From Candidatus Pullilachnospira intestinigallinarum (GTDB lineage Bacteria; Bacillota; Clostridia; Lachnospirales; Lachnospiraceae), in contig DVIN01000082.1 of the NCBI GenBank assembly GCA_018711275.1, positions 1 through 58,697 on the forward strand: DNA of 58,697 nt, written 5' to 3'. Numbering within the stretch: the stretch's first letter is position 1; the number at the start of each line of letters is the position of its first letter. The position numbers and the translations under genes were made by a program. Under the pieces are notes generated by a model. The model was not told the DNA's origin. It saw only the letters and a list, made by a program, of their open reading frames with translations, and ran no database searches. This document shows, in pieces, positions 24,956 through 33,171 of this stretch.

Positions 24956-25921
24956 ATGGATATCAATACAAAGAAATTAAAGAAAAATGCATTTCGCGTG
25001 ACGAAAAAAAGAGGGATCGCCGCCTCCCGCGTCCGTGTTCCGGGCGGTCTGTGCAACGCGGAGGTTCTGGAGCAGGTGGCAAAAATCGCCCGTGAATACG
25101 GGGACAGCAGCGTTCACCTGACCACCCGCCAGGGCTTTGAGATTGAGGGGATTTCCATGGAGGACATGGACAAGGTCAACGCCCTGCTGCAGCCCATCAT
25201 TGAAAATCTGGACATCAACCAGACAGAGCCGGGCGCCGGCTATCCTGCCTCCGGCACCAGAAATGTCAGCGCCTGCATCGGCAACCGGGTCTGTCCCTTC
25301 GCCAACTACAATACAGCCGCCTTTGCCAAACGGATCGAGGACGCCATTTTCCCCAACGATCTTCATTTCAAGATCGCCCTCACCGGATGCGCCAACGACT
25401 GTATCAAGGCCCGGATGCATGATTTCGGCATCATCGGCATGACGGAACCCCAGTATGATCCCACCCGCTGCGTCAGCTGCGGCGCCTGCGTAAAAGGCTG
25501 CGACAGTTTATCGGTGAAGGCGCTTCACGCGGAAAACTTCCGGGTGGTCCGCAGCCATGAAAAATGTGTGGGCTGCGGCGTCTGTGTCACCAAATGTCCC
25601 ACCCGGGCCATGACCAGAAGCAGCCGGAAGTATTACCGCCTGACGATCATGGGACGGACGGGAAAAAGAAATCCCCGCCTGGGCGAGGATTTCCTGATCT
25701 GGACGGATGAAGACACCATCATCAAAGTGATACTTAACACCTACAAATTCGTGGAAAAATACATTGATCCCAAAGCCCCCGGCGGGAAAGAACATGTGGG
25801 CTACATCATCGACCGGGTAGGTTTTCAGGAGTTTAAGAAATGGGCTCTGGACGGCGTGGATCTGCTGCCGGAGACCATCGTAAAAGATAACGTTTACTGG
25901 AGCGGCATCCATTACCGCTGA
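24956..25921 (+). CDS. asrC: Anaerobic sulfite reductase subunit C (siroheme subunit)
   Basis: Catalytic subunit that reduces sulfite to sulfide. The 321 residues begin MDINTKKLKKNAFRV, show the sirohaem/4Fe-4S region (ACIGNRVCPFANYNT and LTGCANDC) and two ferredoxin-type clusters (CVSCGACVKGCDSL and CVGCGVCVTKCPTRAM). TAGGAGGCG sets the start. Its 3' end overlaps by 10 bp the convergent DUF1284 gene. With AsrA and AsrB it forms a complete enzyme, so this organism should reduce sulfite. Confidence 0.95.
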   Translation: MDINTKKLKKNAFRVTKKRGIAASRVRVPGGLCNAEVLEQVAKIAREYGDSSVHLTTRQGFEIEGISMEDMDKVNALLQPIIENLDINQTEPGAGYPASGTRNVSACIGNRVCPFANYNTAAFAKRIEDAIFPNDLHFKIALTGCANDCIKARMHDFGIIGMTEPQYDPTRCVSCGACVKGCDSLSVKALHAENFRVVRSHEKCVGCGVCVTKCPTRAMTRSSRKYYRLTIMGRTGKRNPRLGEDFLIWTDEDTIIKVILNTYKFVEKYIDPKAPGGKEHVGYIIDRVGFQEFKKWALDGVDLLPETIVKDNVYWSGIHYR

Positions 25922-26394
25922 CAGTGATCAGAGGGAGATCCGCCGAAGCGGCGGATCTCCCGTTCTTTTTCCTGGCAGATATCCTGCCACTGGCAGTCCG
26001 GGCAGACCAGGGCCCGTCCGGCGCCGCGGATAATCTTCTCTCTCACCAGCTCCCGGAAGGTCTCCCATGCCATCTGCTCCCCTCCGGAAAGCCCACAGAC
26101 CTCAAGTACCTTCCGGTCGTAGCTTCTGACCTTCTCATCGGAAACGCATCCATGCCCCTTCCGGTTGGGACAGCGACTGCAGATTTCATCGTCCGCCTCT
26201 GTCACCGTGATCCGGCCTCCGGCTTCCAGAAGTGCTTTCACCTGCCCCATGTGAGCCGTAAATCCATCGCTGTATCCCTTTCCCTCAAAGAACTGAAGAC
26301 AGAGTCCGTGGTGGGGACGAAGGGAAATCGTGCTCCGTTCCCGGGCATTTCCTCCGGTTTTCTGCACATCTCTCATTCCTCTGTCTGCCTCCAT
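25912..26394 (-). CDS. DUF1284 domain protein, predicted metal or Fe-S binding
   Basis: A 160-residue protein with the DUF1284 start SLRPHHGLCLQFFEGKGY and paired cysteines (CSRCPNRKGHGC, later CPDCQWQDIC) suggesting metal binding. The frame is open far upstream, but the start is the ATG at 26394 that overlaps the bioY stop (ATGA), so the two are translationally coupled. DUF1284 has no known activity; the coupling to a biotin S-component suggests, without proof, a link to biotin or cofactor supply. Confidence 0.8.
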   Translation of the reverse strand: MEADRGMRDVQKTGGNARERSTISLRPHHGLCLQFFEGKGYSDGFTAHMGQVKALLEAGGRITVTEADDEICSRCPNRKGHGCVSDEKVRSYDRKVLEVCGLSGGEQMAWETFRELVREKIIRGAGRALVCPDCQWQDICQEKEREIRRFGGSPSDHCQR

Positions 26395-26957
26395 CACAGG
26401 TTCCTCAGAATGGGGGAAATCCGGCGGGTCATAAAGACTGCCAGGGCTATTTTCACCAGATCCGGCAGGATGAAGGGAATCACACACCAGCCCAGCACCG
26501 TGCCGATTCCCACCGCTCCGGTATGCTGTCCGTAAACCACCAGAAACCAGAGGGTTCCCACCGCATAACAGGCCAGCAGCCCCAATACCATGGATACCGC
26601 CTGCACCCACAGCCTGGTACCGGCCATCCGCTCGATCCCCCACATCACCAGCGCGGAGAACAGAAATCCCACGATATAACCGCCGGTCTGTCCCGCCAGT
26701 ACGCCGACACCTCCGGAAAATCCCGCGAACACCGGAACACCCACGCATCCCAGGAGAATATAAACCAGCACCGCCATGGAACCGCGTTTGCCTCCCAGCA
26801 CGCCCACAGTCAGAAAAACCGCAAAGGTCTGAAGCGTGAACGGCACCGTGGTGGGAATGGAAATCCAGGAGCAAACGGCGATCAGCACGGCGAATACCGC
26901 GATATAAGCCATATCCTTCGTCTTTGTGTAGCCAGGAGTTTTTGTTGTTGAATGCAT
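26394..26957 (-). CDS. bioY: Biotin ECF transporter S-component BioY
   Basis: A 187-residue membrane protein with six hydrophobic helices that binds biotin for an energy-coupling-factor transporter. The FTLQTFAVFLTVGVLGGKRG segment is conserved in BioY, as is GQTGGYIVGF. Start at 26957 is preferred to 26972 because GGAGG lies at the right distance. No EcfA/T genes are adjacent, so it must use the shared module. A BirA-type operator overlaps the promoter. Confidence 0.94.
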   Translation of the reverse strand: MHSTTKTPGYTKTKDMAYIAVFAVLIAVCSWISIPTTVPFTLQTFAVFLTVGVLGGKRGSMAVLVYILLGCVGVPVFAGFSGGVGVLAGQTGGYIVGFLFSALVMWGIERMAGTRLWVQAVSMVLGLLACYAVGTLWFLVVYGQHTGAVGIGTVLGWCVIPFILPDLVKIALAVFMTRRISPILRNL

Positions 26958-27012
26958 AGTAATATCCTCCATCCTTAAAAGTCTGGAGTAACTTTAACAT
27001 GGCTTTTTCAAA

Positions 27013-27055
27013 TTGTCAACCTTATAAATTTTATAGTTTACATTCAACGTGACAA
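27013..27055 (-). promoter_or_regulatory. BirA-type biotin operator overlapping the bioY promoter
   Basis: ATTGTCAACC (27012-27021) and AGTTTACATT (27035-27044) are inverted half-sites separated by an A/T-rich spacer, the form of BirA operators (TTGTnAACC and its complement). On the minus strand TTGTCA (27055-27050) and TAAAAT (27033-27028), 16 nt apart, give a promoter that the operator would cover. This predicts repression of bioY when biotin is plentiful. Confidence 0.75.
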
Positions 27056-27098
27056 TTCACTCTGTCGCTGAAACCATCTCCTTTGCCCGCCCCGCTTT

Positions 27099-27716
27099 TC
27101 ATTTCGGCATGTCAAACAACGAAAGCTGTTCCCAGGCGTCCTCCGCCAGTTCCGCCTTCAGCTCCCTGGGCTGCCGCCCGAGAATTGCCCGGGAAATCTC
27201 CGGCTCCTGCAGCCATCCGCCGATTTCCTCCGCTTCCATCAGCACCGGCATCCGGTCATGCACCGGGATCATCGACCGGTTGGCGGCGGTGGTGATCACC
27301 ACGAAACGGCCGCTGTCGCCCTCCGGCCGGAAAATGCCCGCCAGGAAGAGAATTTTCCCGGGATCCGTGAATTCATATTTGACGCTCTCCCTTCCGGTCC
27401 GTTTCCACTCATAGAATCCGGAAGCCGGAATCGCACAGCGCCGCAGGGCGTAATCCTCCCGGAAAGCCGGCCTGGAATCAATGGTTTCCGCCCGGGCGTT
27501 GATCAGCAGACGGGTGTGGGGCGCCATCTCATATCCCCACCCCATGAGCCGGGCCGACACCTTTCCCGCCGCCCCTCCTTCACCGTCTGCCAGAAAGAGA
27601 ATGGCGGCCTCCCGGGAAGGGTACACATCCCCCGCCGCAAGTTTTCCCGAAAGATTCGGAAAATTCTTCTCCAGCCCTCGGATCAGTTCCTCTCCCACAT
27701 GAAATCTTCCGCACAT
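27099..27716 (-). CDS. SOS response-associated peptidase (SRAP/HMCES/YedK family)
   Basis: Forms protective thiazolidine crosslinks with abasic sites in single-stranded DNA. The 205 residues begin with the catalytic Cys2 (MCGRFHV), followed by INARAETI, the ASGFYEW motif with the active Glu, and PVHDRMPV containing the conserved His. All key residues are present. It lies 50 nt downstream of the SNF2 helicase gene on the same strand, suggesting a joint DNA-maintenance unit. Confidence 0.94.
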   Translation of the reverse strand: MCGRFHVGEELIRGLEKNFPNLSGKLAAGDVYPSREAAILFLADGEGGAAGKVSARLMGWGYEMAPHTRLLINARAETIDSRPAFREDYALRRCAIPASGFYEWKRTGRESVKYEFTDPGKILFLAGIFRPEGDSGRFVVITTAANRSMIPVHDRMPVLMEAEEIGGWLQEPEISRAILGRQPRELKAELAEDAWEQLSLFDMPK

Positions 27717-27766
27717 ACACAGTCTCCTATTTCGTCTTTTTCACAGCATCCCCCGTTATTCCCGTT

Positions 27767-30700
27767 CTATGCTTTCCGTCTTTCCATGGAGCCATCCAGC
27801 AGCTCCAGCAGTTCTTCCCTGCTGAAAGTGGTCTGTCCCATTTCCCGACCGCCCAGCACCTGGTCCGCCAGTTTTCGCTTCTGCTCCTGAAGCTCTGCAA
27901 TCTTCTCCTCAATGGTTTCTCCGGCGATCAGCCGGTACACCGTCACCACCTGCTTCTGGCCGATCCGGTGCGCCCGGTCTGTGGCCTGGTTCTCCACCGC
28001 CCCGTTCCACCAGGGATCATAATGGATCACCAGATCCGCTCCCGTCAGGTTCAGCCCGGTGCCGCCCGCTTTCAGGGAAATACAGAACACCGGCGTGTCA
28101 TCCTCATTGAAGCTTCTGGCCATCTGCACGCGCCGCTCCTTGGGGGTGCTGCCGGTCAGCAGATAATAGCCGATCTCCTCCTTCTCAAGCCGGTGAGCAA
28201 TCCGGGACAGCATGGAGGTGAACTGGGAAAACAGCAGGATCTTGTGGCCGCCCTCCACCGCGTTTTTCACCAGATCCATGCACAACTCCAGCTTCGCGGA
28301 ACCGCCCTGATAATCCTCATATTCCAGCGCCGGATCACAGCACAGAAGCCGCAGCCGGGTCAGCTTTGACAGAATCTGAATCCGGGAGGTATGAAACTCC
28401 TCCTCCGTCTGCCCCGCAAGCTGCATCCGCAGTCTCTGGGCATGGGCCTGGTACAGCTCCCACTGCTCCCCTTCCAGCCGGGCTGACATTTTTCTTTCAA
28501 TTTTATCCGGCAGCTCCCGTAGCACCTCCTGTTTGCGTCTGCGGAGAATGAAGGGGGAAATCATTTTTCTCAGCCGCTCCATGGCATTTTCATTCTGATA
28601 CTTCACGATGGGAAGCTCCAGCTCACTGCGGAACCGCTGATACCCATAGAGAAATCCCGGCATCACATAGTCAAAGATGCTCCACAGTTCGCCAAGACGG
28701 TTTTCCAGCGGCGTTCCCGAAAGAGCCAGCCGGAATCCCGCCTGTACGGCCTTCACCGCATGGGCTGTCTGCGTCCCCTGATTTTTGATATACTGCGCTT
28801 CATCGATAATCTCACAGCCGAAGCTGTGACCTTCATACCACGCAACATCCCTGCGGAGCAGGTCATAGGAGGTAATCAGCACATCGTGCCGTTCCTCCTC
28901 CACCAGCTTTCGTCTTTCTCCGGCGCTTCCCACAACCGGCGCCGCTTCAAGGGCCGGCGCAAACCGCTCCAGCTCGCTTTTCCAGTTATACACCAGCGAA
29001 GCCGGACAGATGATCAGCGTTCGCTTCCGCTTTTCCGGCTCTTGCTCTTCATACTCCGACAGCAAGAATGCAATGGTCTGCAGCGTCTTTCCAAGGCCCA
29101 TATCGTCCGCCAGAATTCCTCCGAATCCATTGGCGCACAGAGTTTTCAGCCAGAGAAATCCATGCTTCTGGTATTCCCGCAGCACTCCGGCCAGCGAAGA
29201 CGGCACCTGGGCGTCATTCTCCTCGATGGTCTTCATATCCCGGATCAGATGGCGGAAATTCCGGTCCTTTTCCACCTGCAGACCTTCTCCCTTCAGCCGG
29301 GCGTCCAGATACAGCGCCCGGTAACTGGGAAGCTTAACCGTATCCGCCTTCAGCATCCGGTCCGTCAGCTGCAGGTTCTCCCTCAGGTCCTGAAGCACCC
29401 GAATCCCGTCCCCGTCCATCCGGAGAAATTCTCCGCTTTTCAGCCGGTAATACTTTTTCTTCCGGTCATACCGGGAAAGGATTTCCGCCAGCTGCGTCCG
29501 ACTCATCTGGGGACTGTTGATCTGCATTTCCAAAAGATGCCCTTCCAGGCGTACGCCCACCTGCACTTTCACGCTGTCAGTCACCTTCAGCGCCTTGAAC
29601 TTTTCCGACACAAAAACCTCTCCCAGACCACGCAGCTGCTCCAGTCCCTCTGTCAGAAACCCGAAAACCTTCTCCTCTCCCGTCAGGGCAACACTCTGGG
29701 TTCTGGCGTCATAGGCATGGAAATACTGCCCCACCACATGCCTGACCATCAGCTCCCGCCGCAGATCCCTGCCCGCGGCGGCGATCCCGGAGGCAGCGTC
29801 CGCATAGAGATTGTACTTTTTTTCTCCATAGACCCCGAACACCCGGCAGGCGATCATATCCCGCTGGGGCGCGTCCAGATACAGTTCAAAGGCCGCCTCC
29901 GGCGGAAGGTACGTCTCCGGAAGAAAATCCTTTCGCTCCACCTGACACACCTTTTCCATCCTGGGCAGTACCGTCTGGCAGAAAGCCGGCACATCCGCAT
30001 TTTCAATGAAATACTCTTTTTGAAATCCCTTTTCAAGAAATTCCCAGAACTCCTGGATTTCCCGGACATCCTCAAAAGGAATCCGGCAGATTTCCGGATT
30101 CCCGGGCCCTCCCGGATAATACCAGTACCGAATCCCCGCAATCCGGCGGCGCAGAGCGGGCTCAAGCCAGATTCCATCCTGGCCGCCCTCCACTGTCACC
30201 TTCTGGTCGGGCAGTTTCTCCTTAAACCGGACGGCAGCCGTACCCTCCGGATATTCCACCGATAGTTCCCGGTCTCCCCAGAGATCCGCAAACTCATCCA
30301 GCGTTTTCCCGTCCAGCTCCAGTTCCTTTTCATTGGAAGGAAGAAGATACCGCATGGATCCGTAATAGGAATACCGGGGATTTTCCCGGACTTTCCGGCA
30401 GAGAAATTCCACCAGTGGGCGGCTCTCCTGGGCAAACGCGTCCATACAGTGAAGAAATTCCAGCTGCTTCCCGTAGGACACAGTCCGCAGTTCGTCGATA
30501 TCCTCCACAAACCGGAACACATTTTTCAGGACATACATCCGCCCGATACCCAGGCGGAATTTCATCCGGAACTGTCGGTAGTCGCAGACCAGCAGCGGCT
30601 CCACCCGCACCTGTCCGGTATGGCTCTCCGGGAGAAATTCCGCTCCGTCCCGAACAGCGTACCGGGACAGGAGGCGTTTGAGTCCCTCCTCCGTATGAGG

Positions 30701-31123
30701 TTTCCTCACCCGCGCCTTCCCGCCCATTGCCGGGTCCGAAAATCCTTTTGACACTCCAAGCGATGACAGCAGCCGGTTCAGATCCGCCTCCATCTGCGAA
30801 AGCTTCGGATCACTGCGCCAGTCCAGATATTGCAGAAGAACGGCCACGCAGTGCTTGCAGATGCCGCTGTATTTCTCAAAGGCCGGACACTCGCAGGAAA
30901 TCTCCTCAATCTCTGAGGCAGTCTCGTTGATTTCCGCCGTCACCCGATAGAAATTATTGTAACTTCCCTCCACCCAGGCGGACACAGAGGCTTTCAGGAA
31001 ATCGTTCCCGTCCTGGTACTCTTCCACCTGAAAATCGTCTACCTCTCCCGACTGATAAATATCCTCTCCCCGCTGATAGCTCTGGGAATTGGCCATACGT
31101 TTAACCGTCTTTCTTGTGATCAT
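27767..31123 (-). CDS. SWIM zinc finger SNF2-family helicase
   Basis: A 1118-residue DNA translocase. The N-terminal SWIM finger is CECPAFEKYSGICKH (Cys77, Cys79, Cys89, His91), followed by a long bacterial SNF2-associated region. The helicase core at the C-terminal 480 residues has ADDMGLGKTLQ (Walker A), IIDEAQYIKN (DEAQ box), and the second lobe ending in TDRAHRIGQ. The start MITRKTVKRM at 31123 follows GGGAGATG; the longer open frame runs into a pseudogene and is not coding. Substrate unknown; remodelling of protein-DNA complexes or repair is likely. Confidence 0.92.
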   Translation of the reverse strand: MITRKTVKRMANSQSYQRGEDIYQSGEVDDFQVEEYQDGNDFLKASVSAWVEGSYNNFYRVTAEINETASEIEEISCECPAFEKYSGICKHCVAVLLQYLDWRSDPKLSQMEADLNRLLSSLGVSKGFSDPAMGGKARVRKPHTEEGLKRLLSRYAVRDGAEFLPESHTGQVRVEPLLVCDYRQFRMKFRLGIGRMYVLKNVFRFVEDIDELRTVSYGKQLEFLHCMDAFAQESRPLVEFLCRKVRENPRYSYYGSMRYLLPSNEKELELDGKTLDEFADLWGDRELSVEYPEGTAAVRFKEKLPDQKVTVEGGQDGIWLEPALRRRIAGIRYWYYPGGPGNPEICRIPFEDVREIQEFWEFLEKGFQKEYFIENADVPAFCQTVLPRMEKVCQVERKDFLPETYLPPEAAFELYLDAPQRDMIACRVFGVYGEKKYNLYADAASGIAAAGRDLRRELMVRHVVGQYFHAYDARTQSVALTGEEKVFGFLTEGLEQLRGLGEVFVSEKFKALKVTDSVKVQVGVRLEGHLLEMQINSPQMSRTQLAEILSRYDRKKKYYRLKSGEFLRMDGDGIRVLQDLRENLQLTDRMLKADTVKLPSYRALYLDARLKGEGLQVEKDRNFRHLIRDMKTIEENDAQVPSSLAGVLREYQKHGFLWLKTLCANGFGGILADDMGLGKTLQTIAFLLSEYEEQEPEKRKRTLIICPASLVYNWKSELERFAPALEAAPVVGSAGERRKLVEEERHDVLITSYDLLRRDVAWYEGHSFGCEIIDEAQYIKNQGTQTAHAVKAVQAGFRLALSGTPLENRLGELWSIFDYVMPGFLYGYQRFRSELELPIVKYQNENAMERLRKMISPFILRRRKQEVLRELPDKIERKMSARLEGEQWELYQAHAQRLRMQLAGQTEEEFHTSRIQILSKLTRLRLLCCDPALEYEDYQGGSAKLELCMDLVKNAVEGGHKILLFSQFTSMLSRIAHRLEKEEIGYYLLTGSTPKERRVQMARSFNEDDTPVFCISLKAGGTGLNLTGADLVIHYDPWWNGAVENQATDRAHRIGQKQVVTVYRLIAGETIEEKIAELQEQKRKLADQVLGGREMGQTTFSREELLELLDGSMERRKA

Positions 31124-31155
31124 CGCACATCTCCCATTCTTTTTCTGCTGCCTTT

Positions 31156-31657
31156 TTATCCGTCGGCGCTGGTATATTTTCTGAGGGCCAGCTTCCACAG
31201 AATCCGGATCCCCCCGAAAAGTGCCAGCGGCATCAACATCCCATACACCATCTGCCATCCTTTCAGATAACCGGTAAGAAATCTCCCCGGATAGTTCACC
31301 ATGGGGAAAATTGGAATCAGAAAGGTTCCCAGCCGCTGAATCCCTTTTCCATAAATATCCATAGGTACCTTATTCAAATCATGCAGTCCGTAAAAGGCCT
31401 GAAAAATCCCCTCTGTTTTCATCAGCGCAAAAGAGAGCAGCACGGGGATCATCTGCAGCACATACAGCCATACACAGCCCATCAGAAACAGAAACAGATA
31501 TCCGGCGATATTCCCCGGCGTCAATATGGAAACTGACCCCTTTCACCACCTCCCGCTCCGTCTTTTTCCGGAAGAAAAAATCCCGGAAGGTATTCTTAAG
31601 ACCGGCTTCCTTTGTATGGTATGAAAAACTTTTTGTCAGGTGTTCTGCCTCAATCAT
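31156..31657 (-). pseudogene. Remnant of an ABC exporter: ATPase start welded to permease end
   Basis: From 31657 the frame reads MIEAEHLTKSFSYHTKE and on to VVKGVSFHIDAGEY, the first ~52 residues of an ABC ATPase of the DUF990-associated type, and then stops short of the P-loop. The following sequence, in another frame, encodes ~122 residues ending YPGRFLTGYLKG and RKYTSADG, the usual C-terminus of an ABC-2 permease from the same systems. The ATPase core, one permease and most of the other are gone. The junction lies near 31509-31527. Confidence 0.75.
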
Positions 31658-31666
31658 AATTGTTCC

Positions 31667-32272
31667 TCATTCGTGTATCAGACTGTCATCCTCCGTAATC
31701 TCACGCAGCACGCGGCAGGGATTTCCTACGGCCACCACACCGGAGGGAATATCTTTCGTCACTACGCTGCCAGCGCCGATCACGGTATCATGTCCGATGG
31801 TAACGCCCGGCATGACCGTCACACTGCCGCCCAGCCAGACATTGCTCTCTACTGTAATTGGCCGACAGGTTTCCAGCATATAGGTATGGCCATCCGGAGC
31901 AATCCGGATATTGCGCTCCCGGGCAAGCATCGGATGTATCGGAGTGAGAAAGGAAGTATTCGGCCCCACAAACACATGATCTCCCAGACGGATCTCGGCG
32001 CAGTCCAGGAATATGGCATTGAAATTGACATAGCAGTATTTCCCGATATAAGTATTACAGCCGTAATCAAATTTCACCGTGGGATAAATCTCAGTACCTT
32101 CTCCAATACTTCCCAGCAATCTGCTTAAGATTTGGCGGCGTTCTTCTGTCTGAGATTCCAATGTCCGGTTAAATGCCTCGGAAGAATCCCTGGCAATATT
32201 CCGCAGCCTTACCAGTTCCGCATCTGAGGTATCATAGATAATTCCGGACAGCATTTTCTCTCTTTCAGTCAT
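31667..32272 (-). CDS. Sugar O-acetyltransferase (maltose/galactoside type)
   Basis: A 201-residue left-handed beta-helix acetyltransferase of the LacA/Maa type. It starts MTEREKMLSGIIYD (the N-terminal Mac domain) and shows hexapeptide repeats with the catalytic His in TPIHPMLARER and the end GSVVTKDIPSGVVAVGNPC. It acetylates a sugar with acetyl-CoA; the natural substrate is unknown. It lies just 12 nt after the aroK-type gene and before the ABC remnant. Confidence 0.92.
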   Translation of the reverse strand: MTEREKMLSGIIYDTSDAELVRLRNIARDSSEAFNRTLESQTEERRQILSRLLGSIGEGTEIYPTVKFDYGCNTYIGKYCYVNFNAIFLDCAEIRLGDHVFVGPNTSFLTPIHPMLARERNIRIAPDGHTYMLETCRPITVESNVWLGGSVTVMPGVTIGHDTVIGAGSVVTKDIPSGVVAVGNPCRVLREITEDDSLIHE

Positions 32273-32284
32273 CGTCTTTTCCTC

Positions 32285-33082
32285 CTATCTTTTTCCCTCC
32301 CGGCGGTCCAGTTCCAGCAGCTTTCCTACCATCTCCTCGCAGATATCCAGCGCGGATTTCCCGTCGGTGTGAATCACAATATCGGCGGCAGCCTCATATT
32401 TCTCCCGCCGTTTTTCCATCAGCTGCCCGATATACTCCACGTTCTTGTTATTTTCAATCAGCGGACGTTCATGGCTGTCTTTCACCCGTTCCAGAATCGT
32501 CTCCGGATCTGCGCAAAGCAGCACCACCCGGCCGTTCTTTTTCATCTCCCGCACATTACATTCCCGAAGCGGCGTTCCCCCGCCGCAGGAAATCACCACG
32601 TTTTTCCGGTCCTGCAGTTCCACCAGCAGTGCCGTCTCCAGATTGCGGAAATACTCTTCTCCGTATACTTCGAAAATATCCGCGATGGACATTCCTTCCC
32701 GCTGGGCAATCAGCTGGTCCATCTCCACCACATCCATGGCGAAAAGGGTATTCAGATATTCCGAGATGGTGCTTTTTCCCGCGCCCATGAAGCCGATCAG
32801 CACGATATTATAAGAAAACAGCCTCCTGGCCTGTATCTTCTTACTGCCCCGGTGAATCTCCCGGAACACCGCCCGCACTTCTTCCTGATGCCGGCAGCCC
32901 TCCAGCGCGCCTTCAAGCCATGCGTCCTGGCGGGCCTCCTGATCCGGCTGGAGAATCTTCATGCCATTCTCCTCTTTACAGGCCATGATCTCTTCCACCA
33001 CCCGGTTTCTCTCCAGAAGCCCCTCCAGGATTTTCTCGTCACAGACCTGCAGCTGTTCCCTGTATCTTTCCAGTTGTTCCAT
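32285..33082 (-). CDS. aroK: Chorismate mutase-like / shikimate kinase fusion
   Basis: A 265-residue fusion. Residues 1-85 (LERYREQLQVCDEKILEGLLERNRVV) resemble an AroQ-type chorismate mutase helix bundle. Residues 93-265 are shikimate kinase with GFMGAGKST (Walker A), VVEMDQLI (one Asp of the usual DxD is Glu), and SCGGGTPLRE. It phosphorylates shikimate on the way to aromatic amino acids; the mutase half may act on chorismate. Ribosome site AGGAG precedes the ATG. No other aro genes are in the window. Confidence 0.88.
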   Translation of the reverse strand: MEQLERYREQLQVCDEKILEGLLERNRVVEEIMACKEENGMKILQPDQEARQDAWLEGALEGCRHQEEVRAVFREIHRGSKKIQARRLFSYNIVLIGFMGAGKSTISEYLNTLFAMDVVEMDQLIAQREGMSIADIFEVYGEEYFRNLETALLVELQDRKNVVISCGGGTPLRECNVREMKKNGRVVLLCADPETILERVKDSHERPLIENNKNVEYIGQLMEKRREKYEAAADIVIHTDGKSALDICEEMVGKLLELDRREGKR

Positions 33083-33106
33083 AATAACTATACTCCTGCG
33101 TGAAAG

Positions 33107-33150
33107 CCCCGCTGCAGGCAGGATCCCTCGTTGCCTGCAGCGGGGTTTTT
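33107..33150 (+). terminator. Strong hairpin with T-run between aldolase and aroK
   Basis: CCCCGCTGCAGGCA (33107-33120) is perfectly complementary to 33132-33145 and is followed on the plus strand by five T. As an intrinsic terminator it faces plus-strand transcription although both flanking genes are on the minus strand; in the minus direction it is a hairpin without a U-run. Confidence 0.6.
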
Positions 33151-33171
33151 GTAAACTCCGTCGTGTAACTG

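Noticed and set aside
31124..31258. N-terminal extension of the SNF2 helicase to 31258
   Set aside because: The extra 45 residues lie over the ABC permease remnant in another frame; the ATG at 31123 has a ribosome site and starts the family sequence.
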